The notes under the pieces: generated by a model
What the model was told of the DNA's origin: nothing
Database searches by the model: none
The model's input: only the letters and a program-made list of their open reading frames with translations
Assembly: GCA_963772815.1 (NCBI GenBank)
Contig: CAVYYV010000003.1
Location: forward strand, 248,001 to 312,000
Direction of reading: 5' to 3'
DNA: 64,000 nucleotides
Source of the DNA: DATFFO01 sp963772815
Lineage (GTDB): Bacteria; Actinomycetota; Acidimicrobiia; Spongiisociales; ZC4RG35
Shown: one piece after another, positions 43,609-52,250 of the stretch
Layout of the letters: every line of letters begins with the position of its first letter
Position numbering within the stretch: the first letter of the stretch is position 1
Position numbers and translations under genes: made by a program

Positions 43609-44505
43609 TTGCCCGAGGTATCCAACCCCACCAAGCTCTATTTCCCACACGATGGCATCACCAAGGCCCAGGTGGTGAGCTACTACGAGGCAGTGGCCGG
43701 GGCGATGGTGCCTCACCTTCAGGGCCGGCCCCTGACGCTGCAGCGGTTTCCCGACGGGATCGAGAGGGAGGGCTTCATGCAGAAGAATGCTTCCGGCTAC
43801 TTCCCCGCCTGGATCGAGCGGGTGACCGTGCCGAAGGCGGGAGGCACGACCAACCATCTTGTGTGCCGCTCGGCCCGCGACCTCGTCTATCTGGCCAACC
43901 AGGGCACGATCACCTTTCACATCTGGACGTCCCGCCTGCCCGATCTCACGCGTCCGGACCGACTGGTGCTCGATCTCGACCCTGCTGAGAGCGCCGGACC
44001 ACCCGCGGAGGCGGCTCTGGCCGCCCGCCAGGTCCTGGAAGACGCCGGCCTCCGTCCCGGTGTCATGACCACCGGATCACGCGGCTATCACGTAGTGGCA
44101 CCCATCCGGCCCCGGGCCGACTACGAGTCGGTGAGCTCGGCGGCCCGGCTGTTGGCCTTGATCGTGCAAGCGCGACACCCCCACGAAATGACCACCGCCT
44201 TCAGGAAGCCGGAAAGAGAGGGAAGGGTCTTCATCGATTGGCTGCGCAATCGATGGGCACAATCAACGGTCGCCGCCTGGTCACTCCGGCCCCGTCCCCA
44301 TGCGCCGGTGGCGATGCCGATCGACTGGAGTGAGCTCGAGTCCACAGCTCCAGACCGGTGGACGATTCTCGACGCGCCTCAACGCATCGGCTCGACGCCG
44401 GAATGGCCTCCCGGCCCACCTCTCGACCTCGAACGCGTGGCGGCTCTGGCCGAAGAGCACGGAGTGTCCGACCCGGAGCCATTCAACCGCTTCGGTAGGA
44501 GGTGA
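43609..44505 (+). CDS. LigD polymerase-domain (PolDom) family protein, stand-alone
   Basis: A 298-residue archaeo-eukaryotic primase-like protein of the LigD PolDom family. Known members add nucleotides at DNA ends in non-homologous end joining. Catalytic metal residues are D122 and D124 in LVLDLDPAE and D210 in RVFIDWLRN; a conserved SRGYHVVAP gives H161. Texts such as LQRFPDGIEREGFMQKNA are standard. The likely start is TTG 43609, as no ATG or GTG precedes the conserved beginning. Unlike the fused LigD, it has no ligase or phosphoesterase domain, and no Ku gene is in this window. Confidence 0.88.
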   Translation: MPEVSNPTKLYFPHDGITKAQVVSYYEAVAGAMVPHLQGRPLTLQRFPDGIEREGFMQKNASGYFPAWIERVTVPKAGGTTNHLVCRSARDLVYLANQGTITFHIWTSRLPDLTRPDRLVLDLDPAESAGPPAEAALAARQVLEDAGLRPGVMTTGSRGYHVVAPIRPRADYESVSSAARLLALIVQARHPHEMTTAFRKPEREGRVFIDWLRNRWAQSTVAAWSLRPRPHAPVAMPIDWSELESTAPDRWTILDAPQRIGSTPEWPPGPPLDLERVAALAEEHGVSDPEPFNRFGRR

Positions 44506-44634
44506 GCAAGGCGTCGTTTCGCAGCTCGAACGAACGCAGACATCTCCGAGAGTGTGTACCGTGATCCTTCTATACCTTCCGCCGTCGGGCGGCAGGTTGC
44601 AGACACCAAGCAAAGCAACGGAGGAAGAATTCGT

Positions 44635-46356
44635 ATGAAACGATGGATAGCCATCGTGACACTCCTCGGCCTCGTCGCCGCCGCGTGCGGTCAGGCGACC
44701 CAGGAGTCCACGAGCACCACCGCGGGAGGCACCGCGACCACGGCCCCGCCGACGACGACCGCCACCACCATGGCGCCGGCAACGTCGACGACAGCGGCCC
44801 CAGGAGGCGGAACGATCATCATCGGCACGACCGACTCGATCGCCTCACTGGACCCGGCCGATGCCTACTCGATTCACGACTGGGAGCTGCTCTCGAACAT
44901 CAACGAGGGGCTGCTGGTGTTCAAGCCGGGCACCACCGAGGTGGAGCCGGGCCTCGCCACCGGCATGCCCGACGTTTCCGCCGACGGACTGACGTACACG
45001 TTCACGCTCAAGGACGGGATCCAGTTCGGAGACGGGACACCGCTCGATGCCACTAGCTATGCCGAGCAGCTCAACCGGCTGCTGGCCCCCGGCCCGGGAC
45101 CTGACTGCCCCAATGGCGTGGCAGGAGCCCTGGCCGCCCCGTTCGTGGACAGCATCGAGGCACCGGATGCGAGCACCATCGTGTTCCATCTGACCCGGCC
45201 GGTTGGGTTCTTCAACGAGATCGTTGCCCGCCCGACCTATTTCCCGGCGGATCCCAACATCTATCCGGCCGACGAGTGCGTGCTGTTCCCGGAGGCTCCC
45301 ATCTATGGGACCGGCCCCTGGTACATCAGCGAGTACACCCAGAACGAGCAGACGGTCCTGAAGCCGAACCCGAACTACACGGGTGATTTCACGCCGCAGG
45401 CCGACCAGATCATCATCCGCTACTTCTCCGACCCCCAGACCATGGCGCTGGCGGAGCAGAACGGTGAGATCGACATCGCCTGGCGTTTCCTGGGACCGCA
45501 GCTCATAGGTCAGCTGGAGGACAGCACCGATCTCAACATCGGGACCGTCTCCGGCGGTGGTATCCGCTACCTGATCATCAACCACAACATGGCCCCCATG
45601 GACGATCCCAACGTCCGCAAGGCCGTGGCCTCGTTGATCGACAGGGACGAAATCGCCGACGTCGTGTTCGGCGGTCAGGTGGACCCGATCTACTCCATGG
45701 TTCCCAAGGGGTTCCTGGGAGAGAAGGACTCCTTCGACCAGATGTACGCAGCTCCGGATGTGGATGCGGCCAAGCAGTTCCTGGCGGACTCGGGCTATGA
45801 CGCGAACAACCACCTCCAGCTCGATCTGTGGTACCCGCCCGAGCACTACGGTGCTGAAACGGCGGATTGGATGGCACTCATCCAGCAGCAGCTCGAAGCC
45901 AGCGGCGTGATCGACGTCAACCTCCAGTCTCAGGAATGGAGCACGTACGTGACGGCCCTCACCGGTGGTGAGTCCTACCCGGCCGGCGTGCTGGGATGGT
46001 TCTTCGACTATCCCGACCCCTCCAACTACCTGGAGCCGTTCGTGTTCAACGGCGGTGAAGGCACCAACGTGACCGACGCCAGCACGAATGACCCGCTGAC
46101 CGATCAGGCCAAGCAACTGGTCGACCTGCTCAACCAGGGCTCGGTCGAGACCGACACCACGAAGCGTGCGGACATCTATGGACAAATCCAGGATCTGTAC
46201 GCCGACATGGTCGTCACTCTGCCGATCGTCATCGTGTCGGAGCACATCGTGTATCCCGACTACATCTCGGGTAGCGATCAGTACGCAACGCCAGAGACCC
46301 TCAACGTGGGGCCGGCGTTCGACCTGAACTACTCGCTGCTCAAGACGAGCAAGTAA
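44635..46356 (+). CDS. peptide ABC transporter substrate-binding lipoprotein (SBP family 5)
   Basis: A 573-residue solute-binding lipoprotein for the second importer. MKRWIAIVTLLGLVAAAC has its lipid Cys at residue 18, then a Thr/Ala/Pro-rich linker to about residue 56. SBP_bac_5 texts include SYAEQLNRLLAPGPGPDCPN, IYGTGPWYISEY and MDDPNVRKAVASLIDRDEIA. ATG 44635 has GGAGGAAG eight bases upstream. A strong hairpin terminator lies 7 bp after the stop, so the SBP is likely made in excess over the permease genes that follow. Confidence 0.93.
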   Translation: MKRWIAIVTLLGLVAAACGQATQESTSTTAGGTATTAPPTTTATTMAPATSTTAAPGGGTIIIGTTDSIASLDPADAYSIHDWELLSNINEGLLVFKPGTTEVEPGLATGMPDVSADGLTYTFTLKDGIQFGDGTPLDATSYAEQLNRLLAPGPGPDCPNGVAGALAAPFVDSIEAPDASTIVFHLTRPVGFFNEIVARPTYFPADPNIYPADECVLFPEAPIYGTGPWYISEYTQNEQTVLKPNPNYTGDFTPQADQIIIRYFSDPQTMALAEQNGEIDIAWRFLGPQLIGQLEDSTDLNIGTVSGGGIRYLIINHNMAPMDDPNVRKAVASLIDRDEIADVVFGGQVDPIYSMVPKGFLGEKDSFDQMYAAPDVDAAKQFLADSGYDANNHLQLDLWYPPEHYGAETADWMALIQQQLEASGVIDVNLQSQEWSTYVTALTGGESYPAGVLGWFFDYPDPSNYLEPFVFNGGEGTNVTDASTNDPLTDQAKQLVDLLNQGSVETDTTKRADIYGQIQDLYADMVVTLPIVIVSEHIVYPDYISGSDQYATPETLNVGPAFDLNYSLLKTSK

Positions 46357-46362
46357 CCCGAT

Positions 46363-46410
46363 GAGAGAGGGGGGGGCGGACCGGCCGGTCCGCCCCCCCT
46401 CTCCGCGTTT
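46363..46410 (+). terminator. strong GC hairpin terminator/attenuator after SBP gene
   Basis: A near-perfect stem: left arm with AGAG, eight G, then CGGACCGG; right arm with CCGGTCCG, seven C, then TCTC. The downstream run is GCGTTTCTGT, a short T stretch. It lies between the substrate-binding gene (stop at 46356) and the permease (start at 46429). It probably acts as a partial terminator or RNA-stabilising hairpin that sets the SBP-to-permease ratio. The G run of eight against C run of seven could reflect another homopolymer miscall. Confidence 0.75.
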
Positions 46411-46428
46411 CTGTACCCTGGCCGATCC

Positions 46429-47526
46429 GTGTCACCCATAGCCCTCATATTCCTGATCATCGGAATCCCGGCGCTGATCGGCCTGATCTACATCTTCGTG
46501 CGTGGCTCCACCGGGCTGCGCCGCTTCATCCTCACCCGCATCGGCCTCACTTTGCCGATGGTCTTCATCCTCGCCACGCTGGTCTTTGTAATCATGAGGA
46601 TCATCCCCGGCGATCCCGTTCGCTCGGCACTCGGGCCCAAGGGCAGCCCGGCCCAAATCGAGCGCATCAGCGAGCAGCTGGGCCTCAATGACCCCATCCT
46701 GGTCCAGTACGGTCGCTTCCTGGGCAGCGTCGCCACCCTCGACTTCGGGCGCTCCCTGACCGGCGGTCACCGGCGCATCGTCGACGAGATGAGCGAGCGC
46801 TTCCCCGCCACCCTGGAGCTGGTCATCCCGGCCGCTGTCGTCGCTCTGAGCCTGGGCGTCTTAGGTGGGGCCCTGGCCGCCTCGCGGCGAAAACGAGTCA
46901 CCGATTACGGACTCCGCATCTACTCGGTGGTCATCTATTCGATCCCCATCTTCTGGCTGGGTCTGATGTTGCAGCTCGTGTTCGGGCTACGGCTGGGCTG
47001 GTTCCCCATCGCCGGGCGAATCGACGCCGTGGTCTCTACGGGCCTGCACCGGGTCACCAACATCCTCCTGATCGACTCGATCCTGAACTGGAACTGGACC
47101 GCCTTCGGATCGGTGCTGTCGCACCTGGTGCTTCCGGTGTTGACTCTGGGCCTGATCCTGTCGGGTGTCTTCGTCCGCCTCACCCGCATCAACGTGATCG
47201 AGACCCTGCAGGCGGACTACATCGACGCCGCCCGGGCCCGCGGCATCCGGGAGCGGGTCGTGGTCTACAGTCACGCCCTCCGCAACGCCATGATCCCCGT
47301 CGTCACCCTGATCGGCCTCCAGGTCGCCATTCTCCTGGCCGGGGCCGTTCTCACCGAGACCGTCTTCTCCTGGCCCGGCATGGGCCAGTATCTGGTACAG
47401 CGAATCTCTTCCCGCGACTACACGGCCGTACAGAGCGTGATCACCATCTTCGCCCTGCTCGTGGCCATGATCAGCCTGGCCATGGACATCGTCTACTCGT
47501 TGGTCGATCCCCGGGTCCGGTATTGA
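46429..47526 (+). CDS. peptide ABC transporter permease (DppB-type)
   Basis: A 365-residue inner-membrane permease, longer than the usual 310-340 because of an added N-terminal helix (SPIALIFLIIGIPALIGLIY). The core begins at RRFILTRIGLTLPMVFILAT and includes IPGDPVRSALG after helix 1, the EAA loop IDAARARGIRERVVVYSHAL, and the ending YSLVDPRVRY. The outer region between helices 3 and 4 is also extended (RIDAVVSTGLHRVTNILLID). The start is GTG 46429. It lies 72 bp after the SBP stop, just past the terminator-like hairpin. Confidence 0.92.
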   Translation: MSPIALIFLIIGIPALIGLIYIFVRGSTGLRRFILTRIGLTLPMVFILATLVFVIMRIIPGDPVRSALGPKGSPAQIERISEQLGLNDPILVQYGRFLGSVATLDFGRSLTGGHRRIVDEMSERFPATLELVIPAAVVALSLGVLGGALAASRRKRVTDYGLRIYSVVIYSIPIFWLGLMLQLVFGLRLGWFPIAGRIDAVVSTGLHRVTNILLIDSILNWNWTAFGSVLSHLVLPVLTLGLILSGVFVRLTRINVIETLQADYIDAARARGIRERVVVYSHALRNAMIPVVTLIGLQVAILLAGAVLTETVFSWPGMGQYLVQRISSRDYTAVQSVITIFALLVAMISLAMDIVYSLVDPRVRY

Positions 47527-47548
47527 GAGTGTTGGATGAGGTGAGGAT

Positions 47549-48827
47549 TTGAGCACTCGCGGGACACCCGTCGCAGAAGAAGAGGCCCGTCCGGATTGGG
47601 AAGAGGATCTGGCCCGGGTCGGATTCGCTCGCCGCATCCTCATGGCTCGGCGTTGGTACGGAGCCGACTGGTGGTTCGTCGCCATCTCGGCCGTGATGGT
47701 GGTGGGGTTCATCGTGGTGGCCCTCTTCCCCGGCCCCCTGGCGCCCTATCCCCCCGACCAGCAGGTGGGCTCCCGCTTCCTGGCTCCCGGCGCCCATCCC
47801 GACGTGCCCGTCCTCGTAGCTCCGGCCGGATCGGGTCTCCAGGATCTCCAGGATCTTGCAGTTCCCACCGATGCACCCCGTCCCAGGGTAGGAGTCGTAC
47901 GCGGCGTCCCCACTGCCGGCGCCCTTCGCGAGCAGGCCCAGACGATCGACGACCAGCTACGAGAGTCGGGCGATCTACGACTGCGTCCCTCCATCGAGCG
48001 CTTCGACACCGTGATCGGAACCCTGCAGGCCGTGGTCGATGGCGAGGTGACGGCGGCCGTGGTGCGCTCCATCGAATTCGAGGCGGTGGCCGACCAGTTC
48101 CCGGATCTGGTGGAAGGCAACGACCTAACCGGTGAACGGGCCACGGCGGGCGGATTCCTGCTCGGCACCAACCAGATCGGACAGGACGTGTTCAGCCGCT
48201 TGATCTGGGGAACCAGGATCGCCCTGCTCATCGGCTTCTCGCTCGGCCGGCGTGGCCCTGGTCACCGGAGTGCCTCTGGGCCTGATCGCCGGATACACAG
48301 GTGGCAAGCTGGACCGCATCCTCACCTTGGTGATGGACAGCCTGTATGCCTTTCCCGGGCTGATCCTGGCCATCGCCATCACTGCCGTGCTCGGGCCTTC
48401 GATACTGAACGTGATCGTGGCAATCGCCGTGCTCTACGTCCCAACCTACTACCGGATCGTGCGCGGCCAGACGCTTTCCGTGAAGGAAGAAGTGTACGTA
48501 GAGGCAGCTCGCTCGATTGGCGCCAGGGCCGGGTCCATCCTGCGCCGTTACATCTACCCGAACGTGATCCCGTCGGTGTCGATCATCCTCTCGATCAACA
48601 TCGCCGACGCCATCCTCACCGGGGCGGGCTTCTCCTTCCTCGGCCTCGGCCTCCCCCCCAACACCGCCGACTGGGGCATCGACGTCGCCCGCGGTCAGGA
48701 GTTCATCCAGAGCTCCTGGTGGCTGATCACCTTCCCGGGCCTGGCCATCATGATGGTAGTGCTGGCCTTCACCATGATGGGTGAGGGACTGACCGAGATC
48801 CTCAACCCCAAGCTCAGGGATCGATGA
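47549..48827 (+). pseudogene. peptide ABC transporter permease (DppC-type) with large extracytoplasmic insert, frameshifted
   Basis: One extra G near 48244-48247 splits a 425-residue DppC. The N-terminal frame carries helix 1 (about residues 41-60), an outer loop of about 145 residues, and the conserved GTNQIGQDVFSRLIWGTRIA (about 206-225). The second frame holds the rest: VTGVPLGLIAGYTGGKLDRI, EAA loop VEAARSIGARAGSILRRYIY, FSFLGLGLPPNTADWG. The loop has about 100 residues more than normal (87-188), with RVGVVRGVPTAGALREQA and FDTVIGTLQAVVDGEVTAAV, resembling a lobe of a family 3 solute-binding protein. The TTG start at 47549 follows GAGGTGAGG. Removing one G gives 426 uninterrupted codons. 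Confidence 0.85.
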
Positions 48828-49845
48828 TGCGCTCCTCCTGTACTCGGTAGAGAACCTGACCGTGGAATACACCACCCGGATCGGTCCCATGCGGGCCGTC
48901 GACGACGTAGCGCTCGACATCATGAAGGGCGAGATCCTGGGTCTGGTCGGCGAGTCTGGATGCGGCAAGTCCACCCTGGGCAAGGCGCTGATGCGGCTCC
49001 ACACCGGACCGGCCCGTATCACCGCCGGCAAGACTGCTGTTCGATGGTCGAGAACTTGATGGAGCTGTCCGCCCGGCGGATGCGGGAGCTCCGAGGCAGC
49101 AGTCGGGATGGTCTTCCAGGACCCGATGACGTCGCTGAACCCAGTGCAGCGGGTCATCGACCATCTCACCGAGACCATGCTGACCCACCGACCCGGAGTG
49201 GACAAGAACGGCCGCCCGGGAGCGAGCCGAGGACCTGGTGGAGAGACTTGGGCATCCTGCCGGAGCGGATCGACGACTACCCCCATCAGATGTCGGGCGG
49301 GATGCGGCAACGGGTGATGATCTCGCTTGGCGCTGGCCCTCAACTGTGATCTGGTCATCGCCGACGAGCCCACCACATCTCTCGACGTGATCGTGGAGGC
49401 CAAGTTCCTCGACCTGCTCAAGGAGCTGCAACGGGACTTCAACCTCACCATCCTCCTCATCACGCACAACATCGGGGTGGTGGCCGAGGTGGCCGACCGG
49501 GTGGCGGTCATGTACGCGGGCAAGATGGCCGAGGTGGGTGACGTGCGAGAAGTCTTCGCTGAGCCCAAGCACCCGTACACCCAGGGTCTGCTGCGCTCCG
49601 TTCCCAACATCAAGCTGGACGGCGCCGAGCTGTACAAGATGGAGGGGACGCCGCCCAATCTGCTCCACCCTCCCTCGGGTTGCCGTTTCCATCCCCGCTG
49701 TCCCTACGTGATGGACGTCTGTACCGCGCAGGAGCCAGGCTTCGATCCGGTCGAGGGCATAACCGAGGACCGCACCTGGTTGCCTGCTGGCTGTACCAGG
49801 AACATACGAGCGAAGGTGGATCCGGTGTCTGATATCGCGGACTGA
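48827..49845 (+). pseudogene. peptide ABC transporter ATP-binding protein (DppD-type), multiple indels
   Basis: The motifs of a complete DppD ATPase are all present but spread over several frames: Walker A GESGCGKST, Q loop MVFQDPMTSLNP, signature MSGGMRQRVMIS, Walker B LVIADEPTTSLD, H-loop LITHNIGVV, and the oligo_HPY ending PKHPYTQGLLRSVP with CRFHPRCPYVMDVC. Six one-base insertions explain the shifts: about 49033, 49049, 49101, 49210, 49250 and 49327. Counting from GTG 48862, 984 bp minus six is 326 whole codons. The first strand (LLLYSVENLTVEY) precedes 48862 and a base seems missing after ATG 48827, which overlaps the DppC stop as TGATG. Confidence 0.85.
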
Positions 49846-49875
49846 GGCTGACCGGCGGGATCCGGTGCCGGCCCG

Positions 49876-50911
49876 ATGGCCGAGGCCCTGGTCCAGGTCA
49901 GGGATCTCGAGAAGCACTTTCCTCTCCAAACCGGGTTCCTCGCCTGCCTGCTCAACCGGGGCGAGGTGCCCGCCGTGCAGGGCGGTGGACGGGGTGAACT
50001 TCGAGATCCGTCGGGGCGAGGTATTCGGATTGGCGGGCGAATCCGGCTCGGGCAAGTCGACGGTTGGCCGGCTCGTGCTCAACCTGCTCCAGCCCACCAC
50101 CGGCCAGCGTCCTCTTCGACGGCGTCGACCTGTCGACGCTTTCCCACGAACAGATGCGGCAGCTCGCGCGCGCCGGATGCAGATCATCTTCCAGGACCCG
50201 CTCGCCTCACTCAACCCGCGCATGACCATTGGCCAGACCATCGCCCATCCCTCGGAGATCCACCAGCCAGACCTCGCCCCTGACGAGAGACGTCGCCGGG
50301 TGCGTGTTCGAAATACTGGACGCCGTCGGCATGTCTCCGCCCGACAACTACGCCGACAAGTACCCCCATCAGATCTCAGGCGGCCAGCGCCAGCGGGTAG
50401 TCATCGCCCGTGCCCTGATCACCCAGCCCGACCTGATCGTCGCCGACGAGCCCATCGCCATGGCCGATGTCTCGGTGCGATCGTTGCTCCTCGACCTGAT
50501 GATGAAGCTCAAGGACGAGTTCGATCTCACCTATCTCTTCATCACCCACGACCTGGCCACCGCCAAGTACGTGTGCGATCGGATCGCCATCATGTATCTG
50601 GGCAGAGATCGTCGAGATCGGGCCCCTGGCCGAGCGTCTACCAGTCGGCCCTCCACCCTTACACCGAGGCCCTACTCGAGGCGGTCCCCGTTCCCGATCC
50701 CCGGCACCGCCGCACCCAGCCCATGCCGACAGGCGAGATACCCAGCGCCATCAACCCTCCCCCGGGTTGCTCCTTCCACCCCCGCTGCCCGCTGGCGGTG
50801 GAAGGCGTGTGCGACGTGGAGCTACCCCTCCTGGAGCCCGACCCCGACGAGGGCGACCCTCGACACCTGGCCGCCTGCCACGTGCGAACCGGGAAGCTGG
50901 TGGCTTCCTGA
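49876..50911 (+). pseudogene. peptide ABC transporter ATP-binding protein (DppF-type), multiple indels
   Basis: A DppF-type ATPase spread over three frames. Intact motifs in order: FGLAGESGSGKSTVGRLVLN (Walker A), FQDPLASLNPRMTIGQT, ISGGQRQRVVIARALI (signature), LIVADEPIAMADVS (Walker B region), LFITHDLATA, and the oligo_HPY part ALHPYTEALLEAVPVPDP with CSFHPRCPLAVEGVC. Shifts occur at about 49981, 50105, 50164-50173, 50300, 50604 and 50635: five read as insertions and one as a deletion. The net +4 leaves 1032 bases, exactly 344 codons. The usual 'alD' after Walker B reads AMADVS. Confidence 0.85.
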
Positions 50912-50920
50912 CCTCTGGGC

Positions 50921-51343
50921 TCAGCCCATCTCGAGGGTGACGGGGACGTTGCCCTTGAGCGCCTGAGACACAGGGCACCCCTCTTTGGCCACCTCGGCGG
51001 CGGCCTTGAAGTCATCCTCCGACATGCCCGGCACATCTCCGGTCAGCCTCAGGATCATGCCCGTGATTCCCGTGCCCGGGACGAAGGTGGCGGTGGCGGT
51101 CACATCGAGGCTTGCGGCCGGATGGCCCGCCTTGGCCAATCCGTTGGAGAGGGCCATCGAAAAGCACGAAGCGTGGGCGGCGGCAATCAGCTCTTCGGGG
51201 CTGGTGAGTCCACCGTGCTCCTCGCTGCGGGCCTTCCAGTTGATGGGCACGGTGGGAAGCGCACCACTGTCGAAGCTGGTGGTGCCTCCGCCGGTCTGCA
51301 GGTCGCCCTCCCAATGGGCGCGCCCAATGCTGTTCAAGGCCAT
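50921..51343 (-). CDS. OsmC-family peroxiredoxin-like protein
   Basis: A 140-residue OsmC/Ohr-type thiol peroxidase that detoxifies organic hydroperoxides. It has the two redox cysteines, C60 in AAAHASCFSMALSN and C123 in AKEGCPVSQALKG. The start MALNSIGRAHWEGDLQTGGG resembles OsmC (YhfA/OsmC branch) more than Ohr. It converges with the second importer operon, ending 10 bp from it. Confidence 0.92.
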   Translation of the reverse strand: MALNSIGRAHWEGDLQTGGGTTSFDSGALPTVPINWKARSEEHGGLTSPEELIAAAHASCFSMALSNGLAKAGHPAASLDVTATATFVPGTGITGMILRLTGDVPGMSEDDFKAAAEVAKEGCPVSQALKGNVPVTLEMG

Positions 51344-51510
51344 GATTTGCTCCTTCTCGAATCAGGGGTGTCTCGGTTATCAACCTAGCGCCGCCCGGGG
51401 ATTCCCCGTACGCGAGCCCAAGAGAGAAGCCCGCACTGGCGGGACCTTGGCCCCTACCGCTGGACGCCGTCCGGGCTCATGCTTGATGAGAACTCGTCAC
51501 GGAGGTCTCG

Positions 51511-52194
51511 ATGAGAGTAAGTGAATTGATGTCAACCGACCTGGCGACTGTGGGCGAGGGCGCACCCCTCAAGGAAGCTGCCCGTCTCATGACCGGGCGC
51601 GGCGTGAGCGGACTGCCGGTGGTGGATGCAGCGGGGCAACTGGTAGGGATCATCAGCGAATCGGACTTTGTGGAGAAAGCCAGTAGCCACACACGGTCCG
51701 GGTTGATCGGGGCGCTGTTCGAAAACGATGCCCGTCTGGTGGAAGCCGACACGGTCGGCGCCATCATGACCCGTACCGTCGTCACGATCGAGCCTCGGGC
51801 CACTCACCAGCAAGCCGCTCGTCTCATGCGCACCAAGAGGGTCAAGCGATTGCCGGTCGTGAACGAGGACGGGAATTTGGTGGGAATCGTGAGCAGGTCT
51901 GACATCTTGAGCGTGTTCGCCCGCTCCGATGCCACGATCGAGCATGAGATCCGCCATCGCCTGATCGGACAGGTCATGGCCATCGATGGAGGCCGGATCG
52001 AGGTGTCGGTGACCGAGGGCCATGTGAAGCTGGCCGGGATCGTCCCCACCAAGACCGACGCTCGTCTGCTGGAGGAACTGACCGAAGACGTGGCCGGAGT
52101 GATGTCGGTCGAATCCAGCCTCAACTACCTGGTCGATGACACCCAGCGGGCTCATGAGACCCAGCCCTACGGAGTGCCTCGCCCCAACTGGTAA
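51511..52194 (+). CDS. CBS-domain pair plus BON-domain protein
   Basis: A 227-residue cytosolic protein with two CBS domains (about 1-60 MSTDLATVGEGAPLKEAARL; about 80-140 IMTRTVVTIEPRATHQQAAR) and a C-terminal BON domain (about 150-212, IEVSVTEGHVKLAGIVPT). CBS pairs bind adenine nucleotides; BON domains are usually membrane- or lipid-associated. The fusion occurs in actinobacteria and proteobacteria, and its role is unclear. ATG 51511 is preceded by GGAGG eight bases upstream. Confidence 0.9.
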   Translation: MRVSELMSTDLATVGEGAPLKEAARLMTGRGVSGLPVVDAAGQLVGIISESDFVEKASSHTRSGLIGALFENDARLVEADTVGAIMTRTVVTIEPRATHQQAARLMRTKRVKRLPVVNEDGNLVGIVSRSDILSVFARSDATIEHEIRHRLIGQVMAIDGGRIEVSVTEGHVKLAGIVPTKTDARLLEELTEDVAGVMSVESSLNYLVDDTQRAHETQPYGVPRPNW

Positions 52195-52250
52195 GCCTCC
52201 TTCTTCGAGCTGCCATCATGGCCGATGACAGCCAACCTGGAGCAGAAGCA

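Noticed and set aside
48240..50640. Programmed frameshifting at codon boundaries in the importer operon
   Set aside because: Each insertion can be written as lying between codons, but that holds for almost any one-base insertion because its exact place is ambiguous. There is no slippery sequence or repeat common to the sites.
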